From contig NZ_CP022412.2 in assembly GCF_002222615.2 (NCBI RefSeq), positions 1,302,001-1,366,000 on the forward strand: a stretch of DNA of 64,000 bases. Direction: 5' to 3'. The stretch is from Bacteroides caccae (GTDB lineage: Bacteria > Bacteroidota > Bacteroidia > Bacteroidales > Bacteroidaceae). The translations under genes and the position numbers were made by a program. The notes beneath the pieces were generated by a model, which saw only the letters and a list, made by a program, of their open reading frames with translations, had not been told where the DNA came from and did no database searches. Each line of letters starts with the position of its first letter. The first letter of the stretch is position 1. Shown piece after piece: positions 26,464 through 34,616 of the stretch.

Positions 26464-28749
26464 ATGAAACACCTTAAAAAACACATCCTGGTGATATTGT
26501 GTGCATTACAAGTACAATATTCTCTTGCATTGAATCTTCAAAAAGATTGGTTGATTGACGGATCATCCTATCAAGCCAAAGTGACAACTACCGATAAAGA
26601 ATTGTGCCTTAGTAACGGGCTACTCTCACGTACATTCATATTATCTCCTAATGTCGCAACGATTGCATTTGACAATTTGATGAATGGCAATGCAGAGCTG
26701 CGTGCTATCCGTCCGGAAGCTGTATTGACCATTAATGGTATGGAATATCCGGTAGGAGGGCTTTATAAACAACCGGTTCAAAATTTTCTGAATAACGATT
26801 TTATTGAGGATATGATAAGTTGCGACACTGCATTCACGTATGTGAGCCATACAGTGGGAGAAACGATCGAACGTTTTCCCTATCGTCCCAAACAAGAATG
26901 GCTGTCGAACAAAAATCCATGGCCGGCTCCCGGCAAACGGATTGTTTTTACATATAAAGCTGCCCCACGTGCACCGGAAATGATACGGAATGTGACGGTA
27001 AAAGTGATCTATGAGCTATATGATGGGGCTCCTATCCTGTCAAAACAGATAGAAGTTGAAAATCAAGGAAAATCTTCGATTGTTCTGAATTCTTTTAAAT
27101 CTGAAATACTGGCTTTAACGGAAACAGCTCCCAAAGTGCACTATGGTGAACCGCATGAAATACGTATGTTGGCTCAGGAACCGGGTACTTACACTCGTAA
27201 TTATCGGAAATCTCCTGCACAGACTGACGCGCCTCGTGAATATATAGATCGCTTTACACAGCTCTTTGTAGTGACTGATTATGCCATGGGAGGTGATATG
27301 GAAGCGATGAAAGACAATCCGGCAGTCCGTTGGGTGTTCGACCATCCGGAATATGAAGCTACCGGAATACGGTATTACGGACAGTACAAACCGGCGCGTT
27401 TAGAAGTATGCCCGCCTATTGGTCCTGATTATGAAATAACTCCGGGAATGACTTTCCGTTCATGCACAGCTTTTGAAATGCTGAGAGATGCCACTGATAA
27501 TGAACGCCGCGGGTTAGCGGAATGCCGTTTTTGGAGAATGATGGCACCCTGGACTCAAGAGAATCCTATTTTTATGCACGTTCGCCGCTCGGATGAAGCT
27601 TCTGTTAAGGCCGCCATAGACCAATGTGCCGCTGTTGGTTTTGAAATGGTAATAATGACTTTTGGCAGCGGGTTTAATATAGAAAACAATTCTCCGGAAT
27701 ATATGGAAATGATGAAACGGCTGAATGCTTATGCTCACTCTAAAGGTATAGCACTCGGCGGATATTCGCTATTGGCAAGCAGAGGCGCCAAGACGGAAGA
27801 TGCTGCTATCAGTAGAAAGACAGGAAAACCTGCTACAACACGGGAAGAGGGAAGTCGCTTTGGAAAATCTCCTTGTCTTGCTTCTTCATGGGGAGATACT
27901 TACTTTGGCAAGTTACGCTCATTCTTTACGCAGACGGGTATGGGGGTATTTGAGAATGACGGTTCTTATCCCGGAGATCCTTGTGCTTCGACACAACACA
28001 AACATCATCGCGGCTATTTGGATTCCCAATGGAAGCAATGGGAGGTGATACGGGACTTTTATCGTTGGTGTCGTGAACAGGGCATATATTTGAATGTTCC
28101 CGATTGGTATTTTCTCAATGGCTCCAACAAAACTCCAATGGGATATGTAGAAACAAACTGGTCGTTGCCCCGTGCATATCAGGAAATTATTGAACGCCAA
28201 AATATATATGATGGAACTTGGCAGAAAACTCCGACTATGGGCTTTATGTTTGTTCCTCTTACACAATATCATGGAGGCGGGGAAGCTGCGACTATTGAGC
28301 CTCTTTGCGAACATTTGGAGCATTACCAGATTCGTTTGCAGAATCTATTCGGGGCGGGAGTCCAGGCATGTTTTCGAGGTCCCCGACTGTATGATACGGA
28401 GGATACTCGCAAAATGGTAAGTCATTGGGTCGCTTTTTATAAGAAATATCGTCGTATTCTAGATTCTGATATTGTTCATTTACGTCGCCCTGATGGCAGA
28501 GACTGGGATGGTATCCTGCATGTTAATCCTGACATTCAACAGAAAGGCTTTCTGGCTGTGTATAACCCTCTTTTAACTGACATCGAACGCACTATTCGGG
28601 TACCATTATACTATACCGGTTTGCATGATAAAGTTCGGGTAAAAGAACAGGATGGCAAAGCTCGGACCTATACTGTTGACAGAGACTATTCTATCTCGTT
28701 GAAAATTAGAATACCCGCAAAAGGATTTAATTGGTATATCTTTGAATAA
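26464..28749 (+). CDS. Secreted glycoside hydrolase, alpha-galactosidase-like (clan GH-D-like)
   Basis: The ATG at 26464 is preferred over 26407 because it begins the signal peptide (MKHLKKHILVILCALQ). The 761-residue protein has an N-terminal beta-sandwich (about 25-330), a TIM barrel (about 350-660) and a C-terminal beta-domain. The barrel motifs resemble GH36/GH31-type enzymes: GFEMVIMTFGSGFN near 392-405, a candidate catalytic Asp499 in FENDGSYPGD (496-505), and LFGAGVQACFRGPRLYD near 640. I cannot place it in a defined GH family. It stands alone between parC and glyS. Confidence 0.6.
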   Translation: MKHLKKHILVILCALQVQYSLALNLQKDWLIDGSSYQAKVTTTDKELCLSNGLLSRTFILSPNVATIAFDNLMNGNAELRAIRPEAVLTINGMEYPVGGLYKQPVQNFLNNDFIEDMISCDTAFTYVSHTVGETIERFPYRPKQEWLSNKNPWPAPGKRIVFTYKAAPRAPEMIRNVTVKVIYELYDGAPILSKQIEVENQGKSSIVLNSFKSEILALTETAPKVHYGEPHEIRMLAQEPGTYTRNYRKSPAQTDAPREYIDRFTQLFVVTDYAMGGDMEAMKDNPAVRWVFDHPEYEATGIRYYGQYKPARLEVCPPIGPDYEITPGMTFRSCTAFEMLRDATDNERRGLAECRFWRMMAPWTQENPIFMHVRRSDEASVKAAIDQCAAVGFEMVIMTFGSGFNIENNSPEYMEMMKRLNAYAHSKGIALGGYSLLASRGAKTEDAAISRKTGKPATTREEGSRFGKSPCLASSWGDTYFGKLRSFFTQTGMGVFENDGSYPGDPCASTQHKHHRGYLDSQWKQWEVIRDFYRWCREQGIYLNVPDWYFLNGSNKTPMGYVETNWSLPRAYQEIIERQNIYDGTWQKTPTMGFMFVPLTQYHGGGEAATIEPLCEHLEHYQIRLQNLFGAGVQACFRGPRLYDTEDTRKMVSHWVAFYKKYRRILDSDIVHLRRPDGRDWDGILHVNPDIQQKGFLAVYNPLLTDIERTIRVPLYYTGLHDKVRVKEQDGKARTYTVDRDYSISLKIRIPAKGFNWYIFE

Positions 28750-28826
28750 AGACATTTATAAATGATATGCATAACTTTTTAAAGATTCATTCTTTCATTA
28801 TTTAACTCTGCCAATAACAGATTTAC

Positions 28827-28857
28827 TTGACAACGTCTTATTTATATTGTATATTTG
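28827..28857 (+). promoter_or_regulatory. Promoter upstream of a candidate small RNA
   Basis: TTGA (28827-28830) is followed after 19 bp by TATATTTG (28850-28857), a perfect TAnnTTTG -7 box. Transcription would start near 28864. Confidence 0.5.
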
Positions 28858-28863
28858 TAATCG

Positions 28864-29057
28864 ACTATTGTCTTTTAGCTAAAAACCGGAATAGATGAAA
28901 AAAAGAATTGCTTTTTGCTATCATAGAGGATCTTCTTGTACCTTGGAATGGTACTATAATTTGACGACATAGACGTTTGGTGTCTATGGAAATAGACTCA
29001 CAAAAACGATTTGGGGAATAAAGGCTGTGGATTTATTATAAATTCGCAGCCTTTATT
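28864..29057 (+). ncRNA. Candidate structured small RNA or leader, about 195 nt
   Basis: Downstream of a good promoter there are three successive hairpins: GTACC/GGTAC (about 28937-28953), CATAGAC/GTCTATG with perfect 7-bp arms (28968-28988), and AATAAAGGCTG/CAGCCTTTATT with perfect 11-bp arms (29017-29057). A 25-codon open frame (28895-28972, starting MKKRIAFCYHRGSS) overlaps the first two. The next gene, glyS, has its own -7 element 335 bp further on. So this may be an independent small RNA, a short-peptide gene, or a remnant leader. No known RNA family is recognised. Confidence 0.35.
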
Positions 29058-29100
29058 GTTGCATAATATTGATATATTCGCTTTGGAAGGGCGTGCGAAA

Positions 29101-29135
29101 GTTTATAATAAACTAGGGTGACGTTTATAATAAAC
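29101..29135. repeat. Tandem 13-bp near-palindromes
   Basis: GTTTATAATAAAC occurs at 29101-29113 and again at 29123-29135, with a 22-bp start-to-start spacing. Each copy is palindromic except at its centre. A paired operator upstream of glyS is one reading. Confidence 0.6.
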
Positions 29136-29391
29136 GATTCATTTATTTATTAGAAAAGGTTTAATCGATTATGGATAAAGAGTAAACACTTTTTGATTTA
29201 TTTGAAACGCATTCATTGAAATGTTTTAATTTCAACTATTAATATGATAAACTATAATAACATATTCCGACTTTATATTTTTGAACAAAAAAGAGGAGGC
29301 TTATCTTCTTTTCTCGTTTCCCGTTTCGGCGAAGAAGTTCAGGAATAAGATAAATTAATACCCTACCTGTCTTATTTATGAGATAAATCCC

Positions 29392-29399
29392 TATCTTTG
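29392..29399 (+). promoter_or_regulatory. -7 element of the glyS promoter
   Basis: TATCTTTG fits TAnnTTTG exactly and is 53 bp before the start codon. No clear TTTG is found 19-21 bp upstream. Confidence 0.5.
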
Positions 29400-29451
29400 T
29401 GGCACTTTTTACGAAAAAAGCAAAATCAAATTAATAGATATAGAAAAGAAA

Positions 29452-30993
29452 ATGGCACAAGAAGACGTTTTTAAGAAACTAGTATCGCACTGTAAAGAGT
29501 ACGGTTTCGTATTTCCTTCAAGCGATATCTACGACGGACTGGGCGCTGTGTATGACTACGGTCAAATGGGCGTTGAATTGAAGAATAATATCAAGAAATA
29601 CTGGTGGGACAGCATGGTGCTGTTGCACGAAAACATTGTCGGGATCGACTCTGCCATATTTATGCATCCTACTATCTGGAAGGCTTCCGGACACGTTGAT
29701 GCATTCAATGACCCATTGATTGACAACAAAGATTCCAAGAAACGCTATCGTGCCGACGTACTGATTGAAGATCAGTTGGCTAAATATGACGATAAAATCA
29801 ATAAGGAAGTAGCGAAAGCTGCCAAAAGATTCGGAGAAAGCTTTGATGAGGCTCAATTCCGTTCTACCAACGGACGTGTGTTGGAACATCAGGCAAAACG
29901 TGATGCTCTTCATACCCGTTTCGCAAAAGCACTGAACGACAATAATCTGGAGGAACTTCGTCAGATTATTATTGATGAAGAAATCGTATGCCCGATTTCA
30001 GGAACTAAGAACTGGACAGAGGTTCGTCAATTCAATCTGATGTTCTCTACCGAAATGGGTTCTACTGCCGACGGTTCTATGAAGATTTACCTTCGTCCGG
30101 AAACGGCACAAGGTATTTTCGTAAACTATCTGAATGTGCAGAAAACAGGTCGTATGAAAGTTCCTTTCGGTATTGCACAGATCGGTAAGGCTTTCCGTAA
30201 CGAGATCGTTGCTCGTCAGTTCATCTTCCGTATGCGTGAGTTCGAACAAATGGAAATGCAGTTCTTCGTAAAACCGGGAACGGAACTTGACTGGTTCAAG
30301 AAATGGAAAGAAATCCGTCTGAAATGGCATAAGGCGCTGGGCTTCGGCGATGCAAGCTATCGTTATCATGATCACGATAAATTGGCGCATTATGCAAATG
30401 CTGCAACTGACATCGAATTCCTGATGCCGTTTGGCTTCAAAGAGGTAGAAGGTATCCACTCCCGTACCAACTTCGACTTGTCACAACATGAGAAGTTCTC
30501 CGGAAAGAGCATTAAATACTTCGACCCTGAACTGAACGAATCATATACTCCGTATGTAATTGAAACTTCTATCGGTGTAGACCGTATGTTCCTTAGCATT
30601 ATGAGCGCCGCTTATTGCGAAGAACAACTGGAAAATGGTGAAAGCCGTGTTGTTTTGAAATTGCCTGCTGCTTTGGCTCCGGTGAAACTGGCGGTTATGC
30701 CGTTGGTGAAGAAAGACGGTCTGCCTGAAAAAGCGCGTGAAATCATCGATGACCTGAAGTTCCATTTCCATTGCCAATATGACGAAAAAGATAGCATCGG
30801 CAAGCGTTACCGCCGTCAGGATGCAATCGGTACCCCGTACTGTGTAACAGTCGATCATCAGACATTGGAAGATAACTGTGTGACATTGCGTAACCGCGAT
30901 ACCATGCAGCAAGAACGTGTGGCTATCTCTGAACTGAATAATATCATTGCAGACAGAGTAAGTATCACTTCTCTATTGAAAACTTTACAATAA
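29452..30993 (+). CDS. glyS: Glycyl-tRNA synthetase
   Basis: The 513-residue single-chain class II enzyme is of the alpha2, eukaryote-like type, not the alpha/beta type. Motifs are FVFPSSDIYDGLGAVYDYG at the N-terminus, motif 2 in FRNEIVARQFIFRMREFEQME (about 248-268), motif 3 in GVDRMFLSIM (about 374-384) and an anticodon-binding domain (about 400-513). It charges tRNA-Gly with glycine using ATP. The FKBP gene follows after 11 bp, so they are probably co-transcribed. Confidence 0.95.
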   Translation: MAQEDVFKKLVSHCKEYGFVFPSSDIYDGLGAVYDYGQMGVELKNNIKKYWWDSMVLLHENIVGIDSAIFMHPTIWKASGHVDAFNDPLIDNKDSKKRYRADVLIEDQLAKYDDKINKEVAKAAKRFGESFDEAQFRSTNGRVLEHQAKRDALHTRFAKALNDNNLEELRQIIIDEEIVCPISGTKNWTEVRQFNLMFSTEMGSTADGSMKIYLRPETAQGIFVNYLNVQKTGRMKVPFGIAQIGKAFRNEIVARQFIFRMREFEQMEMQFFVKPGTELDWFKKWKEIRLKWHKALGFGDASYRYHDHDKLAHYANAATDIEFLMPFGFKEVEGIHSRTNFDLSQHEKFSGKSIKYFDPELNESYTPYVIETSIGVDRMFLSIMSAAYCEEQLENGESRVVLKLPAALAPVKLAVMPLVKKDGLPEKAREIIDDLKFHFHCQYDEKDSIGKRYRRQDAIGTPYCVTVDHQTLEDNCVTLRNRDTMQQERVAISELNNIIADRVSITSLLKTLQ

Positions 30994-31004
30994 ACCTTTG
31001 ACGA

Positions 31005-31574
31005 ATGAGTAAAAAGATCTATTTATTTTCTTTAGTATTGCTGGCTCTGACGTTTACTGCTTGTAGTGAAACAGAGGAGGCGGGTCGCTATGATAATTGG
31101 CAGGCACGTAGTGAGGCATTCATTGATTCTATTGCAAATGTATATAACAGCGCCGAGAATAAGGCTTTGCCGGATAACGACCCGGAAAAACTTCATGCTT
31201 ACAAAGATCCGACTAATAATCAAATGTTGTACGTTAAGAAGATTAGTAAGGATGAAAATAGCAGTCAGAAAAAACCACTATATACTTCTACGGTAAGTGC
31301 ATATTATCGTATGACTTATTTTAACGGAGATGTGGTGCAGCAGAACTTTAATGGGATTAAACCTAGCAACTACGATTCACCATCCAAATTTTCTTTGGAC
31401 GGGGTAATTACAGGCTGGTCATATACATTGATGCATATGACAGAAGGTGAATTATGGACTTTGTATATTCCTTATCAGAGTGGATATGGCTCCGGTACTA
31501 GCGAAGACGGTTCTTTACAACCTTATTCGGCATTAGTCTATAACGTAAAGTTAGATAAGATTGTAGAATTATAA
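31005..31574 (+). CDS. FKBP-type peptidyl-prolyl isomerase lipoprotein
   Basis: The 189-residue protein has a lipobox (Phe-Thr-Ala-Cys20). The C-terminal half is FKBP-like: VSAYYRMTYFNGDVVQQNF, then GVITGWSYTLMHMTEGELWTLYIPYQSGYGSG (about 133-165), matching the usual G(V/I)xGWxEALxxMxxGxKxxxxIPxxLxYG pattern. It should catalyse proline isomerisation in exported proteins in the periplasm or at a membrane. A few active-site aromatics differ, so activity is not assured. Confidence 0.85.
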   Translation: MSKKIYLFSLVLLALTFTACSETEEAGRYDNWQARSEAFIDSIANVYNSAENKALPDNDPEKLHAYKDPTNNQMLYVKKISKDENSSQKKPLYTSTVSAYYRMTYFNGDVVQQNFNGIKPSNYDSPSKFSLDGVITGWSYTLMHMTEGELWTLYIPYQSGYGSGTSEDGSLQPYSALVYNVKLDKIVEL

Positions 31575-31617
31575 TCTTATATAGTATAATAAAGATAAAC
31601 AGGTGTTGCGTCTATTA

Positions 31618-31665
31618 TGAAGTGCACCCCAAAAGTTAGACAAAAAACTTTTGGGGTGCACTTCA
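31618..31665. terminator. Strong bidirectional hairpin with IS3-end-like sequence
   Basis: Perfect 20-bp arms (31618-31637 and 31646-31665) enclose an 8-base loop between the convergent FKBP and murQ genes. It should stop transcription from both sides. The arm (TGAAGTGCACCCCAAAAGTT) followed by AGACA resembles the terminal inverted repeats of IS3-family elements, so it may be a remnant of insertion-sequence ends. Confidence 0.8.
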
Positions 31666-31754
31666 CTTTTCGGACACTCTCTTTCTTCATCAATTTACAA
31701 AACAGAGAGCATGATACAGTTCATTCCTGTTCCTCTCCTAAAATTCGGTATAGG

Positions 31755-32585
31755 TTAATTAGACTTTGTATTTCGGTGAAATGATTGGCTGTTTGCGTCA
31801 ATTACTTTCTTTACCGAACCATGAAGCAATAATAACTTTTGGGCATGATCGTGGTCTAATCCTAATTCCTCCATAATCATCCGTGTTCCTCTTTCCACTA
31901 ACTTTTGATTGCTCAATTGCATGTTCACCATTTTGTTTCCTTTCACCCGTCCGAGTTGGATCATCACAGAAGTGCTGATCATGTTTAGAATCATTTTTTG
32001 CCCGGTGCCGGATTTCATTCGGGAACTGCCTGTGACATATTCCGGTCCGACGATCATTTCAATGGCAACATCTGCTTCTGCTGCCATAGGAGAATCGGGA
32101 TTACTAGTGATGCAACCAGTCAGGATCCCCTGTTTGCGTGCTTCGTGTAAAGCTCCTATTACATAAGGAGTAGTGCCGGAAGCGGCAATGCCGATAACGG
32201 TATCCTTATTGTTGATGTGATGTTCGGTCAATTCTTCCCAACCACGGTTTGTGTCATCTTCGGCGCCCTCTACGGGATTGCGCAAGGCCGTATCACCTCC
32301 TGCTATCAGTCCGATAATCCAATTGGGAGACATTCCGAAGGTAGGGGGAACCTCCGAAGCGTCCAATACTCCTAAACGGCCGCTTGTCCCTGCCCCCATA
32401 TAGAAGATACGTCCGCCTTGTCTCATGCGGGGGACAATCAGGTTGACAAGGTGCTCAATCTGCGGAATTGCTTTCTGTACGGCTGATGCTACCTTTTGAT
32501 CTTCACGATTGATGTCTTCCAGTATTTCCCGTACGGATTTCTTTTCCAGGTGATCGTAAAGCGATGGTTGTTCGGTTATCTGCAT
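31755..32585 (-). CDS. murQ: N-acetylmuramic acid 6-phosphate etherase
   Basis: The 276-residue SIS-domain protein carries the MurQ signature: GRIFYMGAGTSGRLGVLDASEVPPTFG (about 58-84), NPVEGAEDD (about 103-111), GIAASGTTPYVIGAL and GSSRMKSGTGQKMILNM. It cleaves the lactyl ether of MurNAc-6-phosphate, giving GlcNAc-6-phosphate and lactate in the cytoplasm. It is the last gene of the peptidoglycan salvage operon, 41 bp after the kinase. Length is slightly shorter than the E. coli enzyme (about 298), as usual in Bacteroidetes. Confidence 0.93.
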   Translation of the reverse strand: MQITEQPSLYDHLEKKSVREILEDINREDQKVASAVQKAIPQIEHLVNLIVPRMRQGGRIFYMGAGTSGRLGVLDASEVPPTFGMSPNWIIGLIAGGDTALRNPVEGAEDDTNRGWEELTEHHINNKDTVIGIAASGTTPYVIGALHEARKQGILTGCITSNPDSPMAAEADVAIEMIVGPEYVTGSSRMKSGTGQKMILNMISTSVMIQLGRVKGNKMVNMQLSNQKLVERGTRMIMEELGLDHDHAQKLLLLHGSVKKVIDANSQSFHRNTKSN

Positions 32586-32626
32586 AATACAAATTGCTGT
32601 TTACCAATTAATTGTAGATAGAGAAA

Positions 32627-33463
32627 TTATTTTTGATGATATTGGATTAATCCTTCCATTGGACTTTGGAGGATTTTACCGACTTGAATCCCTGTTTGCT
32701 GTGCTGCCTCTTGTAATATATCCTTATAACAATGTGCAACAGAACCGATGAAATGTGCCGGATATTGCTTATAATCATATTGCATTACATTTCTGCGAAG
32801 GAAAGCAATGAAGCTATTGAGCACGAGTGTGCGGATAGCAGGTTCGTCCAGGTGTTGAGCCAGGAAAGGAGAGAGGCTTGCCAAAAAACGGTTCGGGAAA
32901 GGCTGGCGGTAAACCCGGTCGATGATTTCGGGGACTGTCAGGTCGAATTGCTTTAAAAAAGCCTCTTTTATGGTTGACGGAAGCTGGTTTTTCAGTACAT
33001 CGCCTACCAGCAGTTTACCTAATACTGCGCCGCTTCCTTCGTCACCCAGAATAAATCCAAGAGGTGAAATGTTACTTATAATCTCTTCGCCATTGTAAAA
33101 GCAGGAGTTGGAACCCGTGCCGAGGATACAGGCAATGCCTGCTTCGTGTCCACATAGTCCGCGGGCGGCGGCAAGCATATCCGAATTGGCTTTTATATTT
33201 CCTATGACGGGCAGGCTGTCGGCAATTGCCCGTCGGAGGACGGGAGCTTTTTCGGGCGTACATCCTGCACCGTAGAAATAAACGGAGTTTATCGTCCCTT
33301 CCGGTAACTGTGGCAGGAGAGAGGCAGTTAACTCTTGTTGGATTTCCTCTTCCGATTGGAAGAAAGGGTTTATCCCTTTCGTTCCAATTCGTTTAATCAG
33401 GGTGCCGTTGAATACGATGCACCAATCGGTTTTGGTAGAACCGCTATCTGCAATAAGTATCAT
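32627..33463 (-). CDS. murK: BadF/BcrA-type sugar kinase, probably N-acetylmuramic acid kinase (MurK)
   Basis: The 278-residue actin-fold kinase has phosphate-1 DSGSTKTDW (6-14), phosphate-2 near CILGTGSNSC (about 112-121) and GFILGDEGSGAVLGK (about 136-150) of the BadF/BadG family. The family includes GlcNAc kinases and the MurNAc kinase MurK. In Tannerella forsythia a MurT-MurK-MurQ set takes up MurNAc, phosphorylates it and splits it. Its order here, between a MurT-like transporter and murQ, favours MurK. The start overlaps the transporter stop by 4 bp (ATGA). Confidence 0.8.
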   Translation of the reverse strand: MILIADSGSTKTDWCIVFNGTLIKRIGTKGINPFFQSEEEIQQELTASLLPQLPEGTINSVYFYGAGCTPEKAPVLRRAIADSLPVIGNIKANSDMLAAARGLCGHEAGIACILGTGSNSCFYNGEEIISNISPLGFILGDEGSGAVLGKLLVGDVLKNQLPSTIKEAFLKQFDLTVPEIIDRVYRQPFPNRFLASLSPFLAQHLDEPAIRTLVLNSFIAFLRRNVMQYDYKQYPAHFIGSVAHCYKDILQEAAQQTGIQVGKILQSPMEGLIQYHQK

Positions 33464-34575
33464 ATCTTAATGTATATTTTCTTTTTATATAATATATAGC
33501 CTATTGCCCAGTTGAGAAGGACAAATAGAATGGCATAAGCAAGGGAACCGCTTTCATTACCGAAAACGGGCTGAAGGACACCGGCATAAAAGACTTGCTG
33601 CAAGGAAGTGTTTTCTCCCTGATATGTGACGGTAATGACACCTAGCAGGATAGCGAGAACATCTGCCAGTACATAGATAAAGAGCGGATTTACTCCGAAG
33701 GATTCGAAGAAACGGCTCCATTTCTTGTATCCTTTTATGTCGATAATCCAGACGAGTAAAGCCAGAAAACTGGAACCTAATCCGCAAGTGACCAGAACAA
33801 AAGTCGGCGACCATATCTTTTTGTTGAACGGACATCCATAGCTAAGCAGGAAACCTGCGAAAGTGAGAATCGTACCGATAAGAAAGAGACGTTCCAATTT
33901 TTCGCGGATATCTTTCACTTCCATTAGTAGTTTGCCGACACAAAAGCCTATCAGTACGTGTGCAATAGAAGGGATAGTGCTTAGAAGTCCTTCCGGGTCG
34001 ATGTGATTGTCCTGATACATGTGTGCATCTCCCAGGATGCTACGGTCTACAATGGAAAGAATGTTCGTTTCGTTGTAGGCAAAGCCGTTGCCGGTGATGA
34101 GGAGTATGAAGTAACCCACTAATAAGGCGACGATCAGATAAGGGATATACTTGTGTTTAATAAGCAAGGCAATTAATGCGGATGCTCCGTAGCAAAGGGC
34201 AAGCCGTTGCATCACTCCCAGAACCCGGATTTGGGCAAAGGGAAGCGGGTCGTGATAGTAGCAAAGCAAGGCAAACCAGTTGATGGCTATCCCGATAAGG
34301 AAAATGACAATCGTTCTTTTGATAATTTTCAGGGCAGCGGGGGTACTGAACGTGAAGTTATACTTTCTGAGTGAAATGTAAGTAGAGATTCCCATGATAA
34401 ACATAAAGAAAGGAAAAATCAGGTCTGTGGGGGTGAGACCGTTCCATTGAGCATGTTTAAGAGGGAAATATACATATCCCCATGAACCCGGATTATTCAC
34501 CAGAATCATTCCTGCGATAGTAATGCCTCGCATTACATCAAGTGCCAACAGACGTTTGTTACTTGTTACATTCAT
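33460..34575 (-). CDS. murT: MurT-like inner-membrane transporter (DUF5009/COG4299 family)
   Basis: The 371-residue protein has about ten transmembrane segments. It starts with the family signature RLLALDVMRGITIAGMILVNNPGSWGYVYFPLKHAQWNG, shared with heparan-alpha-glucosaminide N-acetyltransferase-like proteins (DUF5009/COG4299). In Tannerella forsythia a protein of this family encoded with MurK and MurQ takes up N-acetylmuramic acid, so this one is probably a MurNAc transporter. An acyltransferase role cannot be excluded from the sequence. It overlaps the kinase gene by 4 bp. Confidence 0.75.
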   Translation of the reverse strand: MNVTSNKRLLALDVMRGITIAGMILVNNPGSWGYVYFPLKHAQWNGLTPTDLIFPFFMFIMGISTYISLRKYNFTFSTPAALKIIKRTIVIFLIGIAINWFALLCYYHDPLPFAQIRVLGVMQRLALCYGASALIALLIKHKYIPYLIVALLVGYFILLITGNGFAYNETNILSIVDRSILGDAHMYQDNHIDPEGLLSTIPSIAHVLIGFCVGKLLMEVKDIREKLERLFLIGTILTFAGFLLSYGCPFNKKIWSPTFVLVTCGLGSSFLALLVWIIDIKGYKKWSRFFESFGVNPLFIYVLADVLAILLGVITVTYQGENTSLQQVFYAGVLQPVFGNESGSLAYAILFVLLNWAIGYILYKKKIYIKI

Positions 34576-34616
34576 GACTGTTACTTGTTAATGTGTTAAG
34601 TTATTAAGTAAATTGT

